Assembly (NCBI RefSeq): GCF_003712105.1
Contig: NZ_RHLG01000005.1
Location: forward strand, 62,001-126,000
Source: Winogradskyella sp.
Lineage (GTDB): Bacteria; Bacteroidota; Bacteroidia; Flavobacteriales; Flavobacteriaceae
Direction: 5' to 3'
Length of the DNA: 64,000 nt
The notes under the pieces are model-generated. The model saw only the letters and a list, made by a program, of their open reading frames with translations. It had not been told where the DNA came from and did not search any database. Each line of letters starts with the position of its first letter. Position 1 is the first letter of the stretch. Positions 37,735 to 44,723 of the stretch are shown here, one piece after another. A program made the translations under genes and the position numbers.

Positions 37735-37751
37735 TAGTTGAATTGCCCTTT

Positions 37752-38273
37752 ATGAAATTTAATTACTCACTTATAATAAAGACTTTCATTTTTATGAGTC
37801 TTTTTAATCTTAGCTATTCACAAAACTCGCTTTCTGAGTTATTAAAGGAATATAATACCGAGTCTATTCCATATATTTTGGCAGAGGATTTATCTCAATT
37901 AAAAGATAACGTGATTCTTTTAGATACAAGAGAAACTTATGAATACCAAACCAGTCATATTAAAAATTCTATTTGTGTTGGTTATGACAATTTTGATATC
38001 ACACGCGTCGAAAAGAAAATCAAAGACAAAAACCAACTCATTGTAGTCTATTGTTCATTAGGCATTAGATCTGAAGATATAGCAGAACAACTTAAAGCTT
38101 CTGGTTACACCAATGTTAAAAATCTCTATGGTGGTATTTTTGAATGGAAAAACAAATCTTTAAATACATATAATAGTAAAGAATTACTCACGGATAGTGT
38201 TCATACATTTGAAGAAGAATGGAGTAAATGGCTAAAAAAAGGAATTAAAATCTTCCCAAAACCTAAAGAATGA
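37752..38273 (+). CDS. Secreted rhodanese-like protein
   Basis: This is a 173-residue protein. I choose the ATG at 37752 because it opens with a signal peptide (MKFNYSLIIKTFIFMSLFNL ending SYSQ). An upstream in-frame start would overlap arsS. The rhodanese fold has DTRETYEYQTSHIKNS and the active-site loop VVYCSLGIRSEDIAEQL, whose cysteine would carry persulfide. Rhodaneses are common members of arsenosugar clusters. The role may be sulfur or thiol-arsenical transfer, which is inference. It overlaps the next gene by 4 bases. Confidence 0.85.
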   Translation: MKFNYSLIIKTFIFMSLFNLSYSQNSLSELLKEYNTESIPYILAEDLSQLKDNVILLDTRETYEYQTSHIKNSICVGYDNFDITRVEKKIKDKNQLIVVYCSLGIRSEDIAEQLKASGYTNVKNLYGGIFEWKNKSLNTYNSKELLTDSVHTFEEEWSKWLKKGIKIFPKPKE

Positions 38274-38869
38274 GTGATAAGGCGCTAATTATATTCACAA
38301 GAAATCCTGAATTAGGAAAATGCAAAACCAGACTAGCAAAGTCTATTGGTGATGAGGAAGCATTAAAGATTTATAAACACTTATTGTCTCACACTGCTGA
38401 AATTGCTAAAAAAGTAAATACTGAACGTTTTGTGTTTTATTCTGAAAATATTCTGGATAATGATTTATGGGATAACAATTCTTTCAATAAAAGACTTCAA
38501 AACGGAAAGGATTTAGGTGAGCGAATGCAAAATGCTTTTGAAACTCTGTTTTCCGAAGGATTTAAAAAACTAATTATTGTTGGAAGTGACTTACTAGATT
38601 TAAGTGAAACTATCATAGAAAATGCTTTTAAAAAACTAGATACTAATGACGCCGTTATCGGCCCAGCTGAAGATGGCGGCTACTATCTTTTGGGCATGAA
38701 TGTGTTAAACAAAAAAGTATTTGAAAGCAAAAAATGGGGTAGCGAAACTGTTTTTGAGGAGACAAAAAAGGATTTTTATGGTCAATCGTTGTATGTTTTA
38801 GAAACTTTAAACGACATAGACTATTTAGAAGACTTAAAGCCCTATAAAAATTTCAATTATTTGTTTTAA
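38270..38869 (+). CDS. TIGR04282-type arsenosugar-cluster glycosyltransferase (DUF2064)
   Basis: This is a 199-residue GT-A-like nucleotidyl/glycosyltransferase. The opening IIFTRNPELGKCKTRLAKSIGD and the later VGSDLLDLS and IGPAEDGGYYLLGMN are hallmarks of the DUF2064 family, whose Bacteroidota branch lies in arsenosugar clusters. It is thought to help add a sugar or glycerol-type aglycone to the arsenic ribose. The start overlaps the rhodanese gene by 4 bases (ATGA), so it is translationally coupled. Confidence 0.88.
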   Translation: MSDKALIIFTRNPELGKCKTRLAKSIGDEEALKIYKHLLSHTAEIAKKVNTERFVFYSENILDNDLWDNNSFNKRLQNGKDLGERMQNAFETLFSEGFKKLIIVGSDLLDLSETIIENAFKKLDTNDAVIGPAEDGGYYLLGMNVLNKKVFESKKWGSETVFEETKKDFYGQSLYVLETLNDIDYLEDLKPYKNFNYLF

Positions 38870-38878
38870 ACAACATAA

Positions 38879-38983
38879 TCTTTAAATTCTGAAATGAATT
38901 TAGACGGATTAAAATCTGGAGTATACATGATGACAATTGCATCGGGCACTAAACAGACTATAAAACGATTAATTATGGAATAA
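38879..38983 (+). pseudogene. Relic of a T9SS type A C-terminal sorting domain
   Basis: The frame reads SLNSEMNLDGLKSGVYMM then TIASGTKQTIKRLIME and a stop. This is the tail of a type A Por-secretion C-terminal domain (pattern L-x-x-L-x-x-G-x-Y, then a terminal basic K/R-x-L-I segment). A stop codon directly precedes it and only about 34 codons remain, so the body of the secreted protein is lost. It lies between the DUF2064 gene and the PNP promoter. Confidence 0.78.
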
Positions 38984-38997
38984 TTATTATTTAATAA

Positions 38998-39028
38998 TTG
39001 TTCTTCAACGTAGTTATGGATATTTTTG
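38998..39028 (+). promoter_or_regulatory. Promoter of the PNP-arsM pair
   Basis: TTG at 38998-39000 and TATTTTTG at 39021-39028 are spaced by 20 bases, a good Bacteroidota promoter. The predicted start of transcription is about 15 bases before the ATG at 39051, so PNP and arsM can be expressed apart from the arsS group. Confidence 0.72.
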
Positions 39029-39050
39029 ACCTTTAACTACGATGTTTATT

Positions 39051-39863
39051 ATGATAAAATATATTTTAGAAAGTACCGAATATTTACAAAAAAAAGGTTT
39101 TGATGCACCCGAGGTTGGTATTATTTTAGGCACAGGCTTAGGTCAGCTGATCAATGAAGTTGACATCATCGCCGAAGCCAGTTACAATCATATTCCTAAC
39201 TTTCCTACTGCTACTGTTGAGTTTCACAAAGGCAAATTAATCTATGGAAATCTAGGAGGTAAAAAAGTGGTAGTCATGCAAGGGCGTTTTCACGTTTATG
39301 AAGGTTATACACTTCAAGATGTGACGTTTCCAGTAAGAATCATGGAAAAATTAGGAATTAAAACCTTGTTAGTTTCTAATGCTGCTGGTGCTATCAATTT
39401 AGATTTCAAAAAAGGAGAATTAATGTTAATTGATGACCACATTAATTTACAAGGAAGTTCTCCGCTAGCTTTTAAAGGTGTTTCTGAACTGGGTGAACGA
39501 TTTACTGACATGAGTGAGCCTTACGATTCTGAATTAAATTCTAAATTTGAAAGCATAGCACAACAAAATAATATTCAATTACATAAAGGTGTTTATACAA
39601 GTGTGGTTGGCCCACAACTCGAAACACGTGCTGAATACCGAATGCTAAAAATTATAGGTTCTGATGCCGTTGGTATGAGTACTGTACCTGAAATTATTGT
39701 AGCAAATCATTTAGGTTTAAAAGTGGCAGCAGTGTCAGTTTTAACGGATGAATGCGACCCAAATAATCTAAAGCCTGTAGATATTGCAGATATTATTGCA
39801 ATGGCGGCAAAAGCAGAGCCTAATATGATAACCTTATTTAAAGAACTAATTAAAACACTATAA
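39051..39863 (+). CDS. Purine-nucleoside phosphorylase of the arsenosugar cluster
   Basis: This is a 270-residue class II trimeric PNP that splits purine nucleosides with phosphate. Motifs are VGIILGTGLGQLI, the phosphate-binding VVMQGRFHVYEGY, VSNAAGAIN and the purine-site GVYTSVVGPQLETRAEYRML with GMSTVPE. In this context the likely substrate is the dimethylarsinoyl adenosine made by ArsS, releasing adenine before glycosylation (inference from gene context). An ATG three codons upstream at 39042 is the alternative start. The gene is 1 base before arsM. Confidence 0.92.
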   Translation: MIKYILESTEYLQKKGFDAPEVGIILGTGLGQLINEVDIIAEASYNHIPNFPTATVEFHKGKLIYGNLGGKKVVVMQGRFHVYEGYTLQDVTFPVRIMEKLGIKTLLVSNAAGAINLDFKKGELMLIDDHINLQGSSPLAFKGVSELGERFTDMSEPYDSELNSKFESIAQQNNIQLHKGVYTSVVGPQLETRAEYRMLKIIGSDAVGMSTVPEIIVANHLGLKVAAVSVLTDECDPNNLKPVDIADIIAMAAKAEPNMITLFKELIKTL

Positions 39864-39864
39864 C

Positions 39865-40836
39865 ATGAGTAGCTATTTAGAAACCACTCACGATGTATAT
39901 AAAGAAGCAGCATTAACACCAGATGTTGGTCTTTGCTGTACCACAAATCCTATTTGGGAATTACCAGGATTAAAAATTCCAAAAATAATGCAAGAGATGA
40001 ACTATGGCTGTGGTAGTACGGTTCATGCAAGAGATTTAACCAATAATCCAAAAATGCTTTATGTTGGTGTTGGCGGTGGTATGGAACTACTACAATTTGC
40101 ATATTTCAATAGAGAAAAAGGTGGTGTTGTCGGTGTGGATGTTGTAGATGAAATGTTAGAAGCCTCTCGAAAAAACTTCGTTGAAGCTGAAGAATTAAAT
40201 CCTTGGTTTAGATCAGAGTTTGTAGATCTAAAAAAAGGTGATGCTTTAAATCTTCCTGTTGAAGATAATACTATAGATGTTGCGGCTCAAAATTGCTTAT
40301 TTAATATCTTCAAAGAAGAAGATCTTAAGAGAGCCATTTCTGAAATGTATCGTGTATTAAAACCTCACGGTCGTTTGGTAATGAGCGACCCAACATGTGA
40401 GCAGCAAATGAATGAGACACTAAGAAATGACGAACGCCTTCGTGCATTATGCTTAAGCGGCAGTCTGCCAATTAATGAGTACGTTAAGATGTTAACTGAT
40501 GCTGGATTTGGAACTATTGAAATTAGAGCAAGAAAGCCTTATAGAATTCTTGACCCTAAAAATTATCCAACGGAAGAGCTAATATATATAGAGTCTATCG
40601 AGGTTGCAGCAATTAAAGACCCAATGCCAGATGATGGTCCTTGTGTCTTTACTGGAAAAGCTGCTATTTATTTTGGAGAAGAAGACTTTTTTGATGATAA
40701 GAAAGGTCATATTCTGCTAAAGAATCAGCCAATTGCAATATGTGATAAAACTGCAGGTGATTTAGCTGGTTTAGGAAGAGATGATATTTTCATTAGCGAA
40801 TCTACCTATCATTATGATGGTGGTGGATGTTGCTAG
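39865..40836 (+). CDS. arsM: Arsenite methyltransferase ArsM, arsenosugar type
   Basis: ArsM methylates trivalent arsenic with SAM to give mono- and dimethyl arsenicals. The 323-residue protein has the SAM-binding motif VGVGGGMELLQFAYF, then GVDVVDEML and LKKGDALNLP. Cysteines placed as in this branch occur at LCCTTNPIW near the N-terminus, NYGCGST, QNCLFN and a CC at the C-terminus (DGGGCC). The next feature is a strong terminator shared with the opposite strand, so the plus-strand cluster ends here. Confidence 0.93.
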   Translation: MSSYLETTHDVYKEAALTPDVGLCCTTNPIWELPGLKIPKIMQEMNYGCGSTVHARDLTNNPKMLYVGVGGGMELLQFAYFNREKGGVVGVDVVDEMLEASRKNFVEAEELNPWFRSEFVDLKKGDALNLPVEDNTIDVAAQNCLFNIFKEEDLKRAISEMYRVLKPHGRLVMSDPTCEQQMNETLRNDERLRALCLSGSLPINEYVKMLTDAGFGTIEIRARKPYRILDPKNYPTEELIYIESIEVAAIKDPMPDDGPCVFTGKAAIYFGEEDFFDDKKGHILLKNQPIAICDKTAGDLAGLGRDDIFISESTYHYDGGGCC

Positions 40837-40860
40837 AAAATAGGTATAAATTAAGTCATA

Positions 40861-40897
40861 AAAAAAGCCTTCAGAATTAAAATCTGAAGGCTTTTTT
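40861..40897. terminator. Strong bidirectional terminator between arsM and the phasin-like operon
   Basis: A perfect 15-base stem (AAAAAAGCCTTCAGA with its complement at 40883-40897) with a 7-base loop lies 24 bases past arsM and 24 bases before the end of the convergent gene at 40921. Confidence 0.92.
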
Positions 40898-40920
40898 AAC
40901 TAATAAATCAACTAACCTAA

Positions 40921-41208
40921 CTAAGCAAAAACCTTAGTTAATCTCTTTTTACTTTGAACCAATTGTCCTTTAAACATGTCTAGTGCATTGAACACTAAAT
41001 CTTGTTGGTTCGCCATTAATTTTAATCCACCTTTTAAAGCTTTTTCAGTAACTTTTTGCCACTGACCAGCTACATGTATTGTTCCTAATACTACTTCTTC
41101 AGTAGTGTTTAAAGCAAATTCGTTTGTTTTTGAAGCTACTTTCTTAGTTGTATCTAAAGCTTCGTTTACAGTTGCTACTACTGTTTTTTTGTTTACTTTC
41201 TTGCTCAT
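40921..41208 (-). CDS. Small phasin-like protein (paralogue A)
   Basis: This is a 95-residue, largely helical, lysine-rich protein with no signal peptide or membrane helix. The segment GQWQKVTEKALKGGLKLMAN followed by QQDLVFNALDMFKGQLVQSK aligns with the two upstream neighbours and resembles granule-coating phasins (amphipathic helices with regularly spaced Q, K and hydrophobic residues). The function is inferred, namely binding to the surface of a storage inclusion. It is 27 bases downstream of the HhH-bearing paralogue and is the last gene before the shared terminator. Confidence 0.68.
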   Translation of the reverse strand: MSKKVNKKTVVATVNEALDTTKKVASKTNEFALNTTEEVVLGTIHVAGQWQKVTEKALKGGLKLMANQQDLVFNALDMFKGQLVQSKKRLTKVFA

Positions 41209-41235
41209 AATACTTTATATTAAACTATTAATAAT

Positions 41236-42078
41236 TTATTTTTTTAAAGCTTCTTTAGCTTGTGATTTCCAACCAGATAAGTCGTACATCTTTGGGTTTA
41301 CACCAGCTTCAGTTAATACTGCTCTTAAATCTTTAAGCGTAACTTTTGCTAACTGTGCGTAAGCAGTAATACCTACTTTGTTCAAAGTCTCTTCTAATTT
41401 AGGACCAATACCTTTTATTACTTTAAGATTATTTTTAACATCAGTCTTAGCAATTACTACTTTCTCTACTACTTTTTTAGCAGTTGATTTTTTTGCAGGA
41501 GCTTTCTTAGTAGCTTTTTTCTTTGGCTTTTCTTCTAAACCAATTAAATCTTCCACTTTATCCTTAACATCTTCTACCTTTTCCTTTACATCTTCAACGA
41601 TATCTTCTGTATAATCCTCAACTTTTTCTTTTACGTCTTCGATAGTTTCAGAGATTTGCTTTTTAAGCTTGTTGGTCATTTTTTCTGCTTTCTTAACAAA
41701 CTTATTGCTAGCAACTTCTTTTTCAATCTTATCTTTAAGAGCTTCAGCTTTTTCTACTACAGGATGACTAGAAATCATTTGTTTCGCTTGCTCAACCATT
41801 TTTGGGTCGTAACCTACTAAATCCTTAAGACGCTCAGTACTACTTTCTACTTGCTCTTTTAAAGTCTCAGCCGTCTCAACAACCATATTCATTTGTTGCT
41901 TAGTTAAAGGTTCTGCTTTTTTAATTAACTTCTTAGTTAATTTTTGCCACTTTTCACCAGCTTTTACTGTTGTTTCAATAGCTTGAAAAGAAGCATCAAT
42001 CAAATCATTATTGATTTTCTTAACAATACCTTTCGCTTTGTTAAGTTTGTTTTCTTTTTTGCTTTTTTTAGCTGTCAT
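41236..42078 (-). CDS. Phasin-like protein with lysine-rich linker and helix-hairpin-helix domain (paralogue B)
   Basis: This is a 280-residue protein in three parts. Residues 1-90 are the phasin-like helix shared with the two neighbouring small genes (GEKWQKLTKKLIKKAEPLT, then KQQMNMVVETAETLKEQV). Residues 90-180 are a highly charged coiled coil with repeated EDVKEKVED units. Residues 183-205 are a histone-H1-like linker (KKATKKAPAKKSTAKK). The last 65 or so residues are a helix-hairpin-helix domain (VIKGIGPKLEETLNKVGI). The layout suggests an inclusion-surface protein that can also touch DNA, analogous to PhaM or PhaF in PHA bacteria and MLDS in Rhodococcus. This is an analogy, not homology. 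Confidence 0.72.
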   Translation of the reverse strand: MTAKKSKKENKLNKAKGIVKKINNDLIDASFQAIETTVKAGEKWQKLTKKLIKKAEPLTKQQMNMVVETAETLKEQVESSTERLKDLVGYDPKMVEQAKQMISSHPVVEKAEALKDKIEKEVASNKFVKKAEKMTNKLKKQISETIEDVKEKVEDYTEDIVEDVKEKVEDVKDKVEDLIGLEEKPKKKATKKAPAKKSTAKKVVEKVVIAKTDVKNNLKVIKGIGPKLEETLNKVGITAYAQLAKVTLKDLRAVLTEAGVNPKMYDLSGWKSQAKEALKK

Positions 42079-42113
42079 AACTTAATATCTTTATTGTGTT
42101 GTTTTTAATTTCT

Positions 42114-42152
42114 GGTGCAAACGTATAACTCTCAAGTTACAGATGAGTTACA
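42114..42152 (-). promoter_or_regulatory. Promoter module of the phasin/HhH gene
   Basis: On the minus strand a -7 box TACGTTTG (42118-42125) is preceded by two direct TGTAACT units 11 bases apart (42146-42152 and 42135-42141). Both are at positions identical to those in the promoter of the upstream paralogue at 42561-42599. The units cover the place of the -33 element. Confidence 0.72.
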
Positions 42153-42244
42153 AACTCAATGATCGAGTTTTCCATGAGTAATTCATTCTTAACTCTTGAC
42201 TTATTTTCACTAAATACTATGTTCTGATTTCTCAGAAACTAGCT

Positions 42245-42535
42245 TTACGCTGCTTTTTTATTAAAGCGTTTAGAAACTTTCTTATAGGTTTTTACTGCTT
42301 TTTCTTTAGTGTCTTCTAAAGCATCGAACATTACATCATGTTGTTTTGCAGAAAACTTAAATCCTTTCTTTAATAATTTATCTGTTAAGGATTGTAATTT
42401 TTCAACTGTTTCAAAACCTTTATCAAATACTTTTTCGGTAGTAGTTAAAGCCACTGTATTTACTAATGATACTGTATCAATAGCATTTTCTAAAGTAAAG
42501 TATTTGTTGTCCTTGTTTTTCTTATTCTTTGCCAT
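42245..42535 (-). CDS. Small phasin-like protein (paralogue C)
   Basis: This is a 96-residue lysine-rich helical protein without export signals. The pattern VEKLQSLTDKLLKKGFKFSA followed by KQHDVMFDALEDTKEKAV aligns with the two downstream paralogues. A basic end (KKVSKRFNKKAA) follows. It has its own promoter, which shares a 39-base module with that of the HhH paralogue. The likely role is coating a hydrophobic inclusion, inferred from composition and the lipid-synthesis neighbours. Confidence 0.68.
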   Translation of the reverse strand: MAKNKKNKDNKYFTLENAIDTVSLVNTVALTTTEKVFDKGFETVEKLQSLTDKLLKKGFKFSAKQHDVMFDALEDTKEKAVKTYKKVSKRFNKKAA

Positions 42536-42560
42536 AATAATTAGGTTTTATAAATATTAT

Positions 42561-42599
42561 GGTGCAAACATATATACGAAGAGTTACAAATGAGTTACA
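42561..42599 (-). promoter_or_regulatory. Promoter module of phasin-like gene C
   Basis: On the minus strand a -7 box TATGTTTG (42565-42572) is preceded by direct TGTAACT units at 42593-42599 and 42582-42588. Alignment without gaps to 42114-42152 shows the same spacing throughout. The predicted leader is about 23 bases. Confidence 0.72.
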
Positions 42600-42630
42600 G
42601 GAAAGTTTTAAATGAAAAAGTTAGAAGTTA

Positions 42631-43368
42631 TTAAGTAAACAAATCATTGAGATTGTCTTTTTCTACTTGAATAATAAACTGAATTAAAAGGTCTTTGTGT
42701 TCTTCAGAAAGATCATTTAATACTTTATCACCTTTAATAATCATTTCCAGACCAATTTCTAAGCCACTAATTTCTTGTTCGGAGAATAGTTTTGGATTCT
42801 TTCGCATACGCTCTATAAGATATCCGATAACATCTTGAATTTTTTGAACTAACACCTCATCGTACATAATCATAAATAAGGACTCTGTACTTTCTATAAA
42901 TTGCTCGATATCTTTTAGAGATAAGGTTTGTATAAGTGCATTTATTTTTGAAACACTATAAGGTGGTTCCATTTTTTGCGCTATAGCTGCTTTAACTAAT
43001 GTGGCTTCAAACTGGGTTGCTGATCTATACGATTTTAAAGCCTTTAAACCAGCCATCATTATTTTTGGCAGATGACGACCATGCTTAAAAATAAGCTTCA
43101 CTGATTCTCTTAAAAGACCTAATAAACGTTCAGGACGCCGGATGTTTTCGTCAAGAGTTTGAAATGCGCCATTGAGCTCTTCCCGGTTATCAATATCTGG
43201 GTAGATGTAGTTTAAAAAGAAGTATTTTATGTCTTCTACAATAGGCTCATCAATACTCTCTGGTAATTTATATCTCTTTTTAAGATTTTGAAACTGATAT
43301 CGCTGGTCGATGACTTGTCGGTATCCAACAATGATTTCGTTTAAGATGTCTTCTTTTGATAGGTTCAT
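42631..43368 (-). CDS. Helical cytoplasmic protein of unknown function in the lipid locus
   Basis: This is a 245-residue, almost entirely helical, soluble protein without signal peptide, membrane helix or any motif I recognise. Charged helices carry short blocks such as RRPERLLGLLRESVKLIFKH and VLVQKIQDVIGYLIERMRKN. It lies 8 bases downstream of the BTAD regulator gene, so it is probably co-transcribed with it. No function can be assigned. Co-location points to the storage-lipid system. Confidence 0.7.
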   Translation of the reverse strand: MNLSKEDILNEIIVGYRQVIDQRYQFQNLKKRYKLPESIDEPIVEDIKYFFLNYIYPDIDNREELNGAFQTLDENIRRPERLLGLLRESVKLIFKHGRHLPKIMMAGLKALKSYRSATQFEATLVKAAIAQKMEPPYSVSKINALIQTLSLKDIEQFIESTESLFMIMYDEVLVQKIQDVIGYLIERMRKNPKLFSEQEISGLEIGLEMIIKGDKVLNDLSEEHKDLLIQFIIQVEKDNLNDLFT

Positions 43369-43376
43369 ATCAAATT

Positions 43377-44180
43377 CTAACCTATTTCTTCAATAGTTTG
43401 AAGCAATTGTCTAGTTTCTGGAAGTGGTGAAATACCATATTCTTCATCAAGTATGGTTTCACATTTTTTATAAGTTTTAATCGCTTGTGGTCGGTTACCT
43501 TTATTAATATAAGCTTGCATCTGAATGCGGTAAGCATCTTCCCAGGTGGCATCAATAGCCAATGCATTTTGAGCTAAGCGAATACTCTCAATAGGCTTAT
43601 CTTCTAATAAAATCTCAGCTAAAGTGATGTACGCACCTAGAATTAATACCTGAATTTTTTCGCGTTCTTCAGAGGACCAATCTTCATAAATTCTATTTGG
43701 TAAATACACGCCATTATACAAGTCTATAGCTGCCTTGTATGCTTCTTGAGCTACAGCATTATTAGCACCATAATTTTCGTTACCGATAACAATATATTGT
43801 TCTAATGCTTCAGTATCAATCCAAACCGTTTCTAAATTGAGTTGATAACTAACACCTTGTCTAATAATATATTTTGGTTCGGTTCGTGAAGCTCTATCTG
43901 GCTCTAGAACTTTATTAATGCCATGCATTGCTACTTTGAAATCATTATCATTCCAATCATCCCAAAGCTGATCCATTATCTGCTCTTTATGCAACGCATT
44001 CCTATGGCGATTAGACACTAAATATTGAAGTAATTGGGTCGTTTTATCACGGCTCCAAGCTTTAGATTCTATTTTGTTTTGATGACGCCAAACTGCAAAT
44101 TGCCCCAAGGTATGAATCCTAATTTTGGCTTCTTCCTGAAATTTTTTGAGATTTTTTAGGCTATCATTCAAAGCTGGCAT
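43377..44180 (-). CDS. SARP-like protein: winged helix plus BTAD domain
   Basis: This is a 267-residue putative transcriptional activator. Residues 18-115 fit an OmpR/SARP winged helix (IRIHTLGQFAVWRHQNKI, then RDKTTQLLQYLVSNRH and KEQIMDQLWDDWNDNDFKVAMHGINKVLEP). Residues 120-265 form a BTAD helical repeat domain with TPR character, ending EDAYRIQMQAYINKGNRPQAIKTYKKCE. No receiver or ATPase domain is attached. SARP-type regulators are best known from actinomycetes and are uncommon as stand-alone proteins here. It lies 3 bases from its upstream neighbour and is the natural candidate regulator of the locus. Confidence 0.8.
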   Translation of the reverse strand: MPALNDSLKNLKKFQEEAKIRIHTLGQFAVWRHQNKIESKAWSRDKTTQLLQYLVSNRHRNALHKEQIMDQLWDDWNDNDFKVAMHGINKVLEPDRASRTEPKYIIRQGVSYQLNLETVWIDTEALEQYIVIGNENYGANNAVAQEAYKAAIDLYNGVYLPNRIYEDWSSEEREKIQVLILGAYITLAEILLEDKPIESIRLAQNALAIDATWEDAYRIQMQAYINKGNRPQAIKTYKKCETILDEEYGISPLPETRQLLQTIEEIG

Positions 44181-44183
44181 GAC

Positions 44184-44696
44184 CTACTTCTTTTTAAGTT
44201 TGTCTACTTTAGCAGATAATGCTTTTATGTCTTTAGACAAGGCATTGATTGCACTTTGAATATCATGAAAATCTGCTCTTGAAGCATTACGCCAATGGTC
44301 AATTTGTACTTTTTGACTTATCTCTTCGCTGATATTAGAAATCTGGTCTTGGATTTGGTCCTGAATATTTGAGATTTGCTTTTTTGGATCTTTAATGGTT
44401 TCCATGATCATTTTAGGCCCAACTTCTTTCATGGTCTTCCACATCGAGAAACTCTTCTTCAAAATGCCTTCCCGTCGTTCTTCAGATTCACCTTCTGTTG
44501 CCTCGTTAGTGAGTTCTGCTAGCTTCTGCTGCATAAAGATTAAAGCATCATTAAAGTCGGAAAAATTTGCATCGCTCCCGCCTTGCACATGAGATATTTT
44601 TCCACGCCATTGTACTTTAGGCTCACCATCTTCTTCAAAAATACGCTGGTTAAATCTAACCATGAACGACGCAGTCTGGTCTTGTTTTTTTGCCAT
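44184..44696 (-). CDS. Coiled-coil protein with N-terminal WRG-x-HVQ-type domain, unknown function
   Basis: This is a 170-residue cytoplasmic protein. The first 70 residues hold a small beta-rich segment (FMVRFNQRIFEEDGEPKVQ then WRGKISHVQGG and a following helix). I recall similar WRG-x-I-x-HVQ-G segments in uncharacterised bacterial proteins, but no function. The rest is helical, with an IQDQIQDQISNISEEISQKV stretch and a C-terminal heptad coiled coil (LSKDIKALSAKVDKLKKK). The coiled-coil end recalls phasins, so it may be a further inclusion-associated protein. It is 27 bases downstream of gpsA. Confidence 0.68.
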   Translation of the reverse strand: MAKKQDQTASFMVRFNQRIFEEDGEPKVQWRGKISHVQGGSDANFSDFNDALIFMQQKLAELTNEATEGESEERREGILKKSFSMWKTMKEVGPKMIMETIKDPKKQISNIQDQIQDQISNISEEISQKVQIDHWRNASRADFHDIQSAINALSKDIKALSAKVDKLKKK

Positions 44697-44723
44697 ATTA
44701 ATTTGTTTTATGGTGTCTAATTT

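Noticed and set aside
41105..41614. Plus-strand frames opposite the phasin-like genes
   Set aside because: They are antisense to lysine-rich coding DNA, which produces phenylalanine/serine-rich shadows; no start context or promoter.
42225..42240. 6-base hairpin TTCTGA/TCAGAA after phasin-like gene C
   Set aside because: Too short and not followed by a T-run on the minus strand, so it was not called a terminator.
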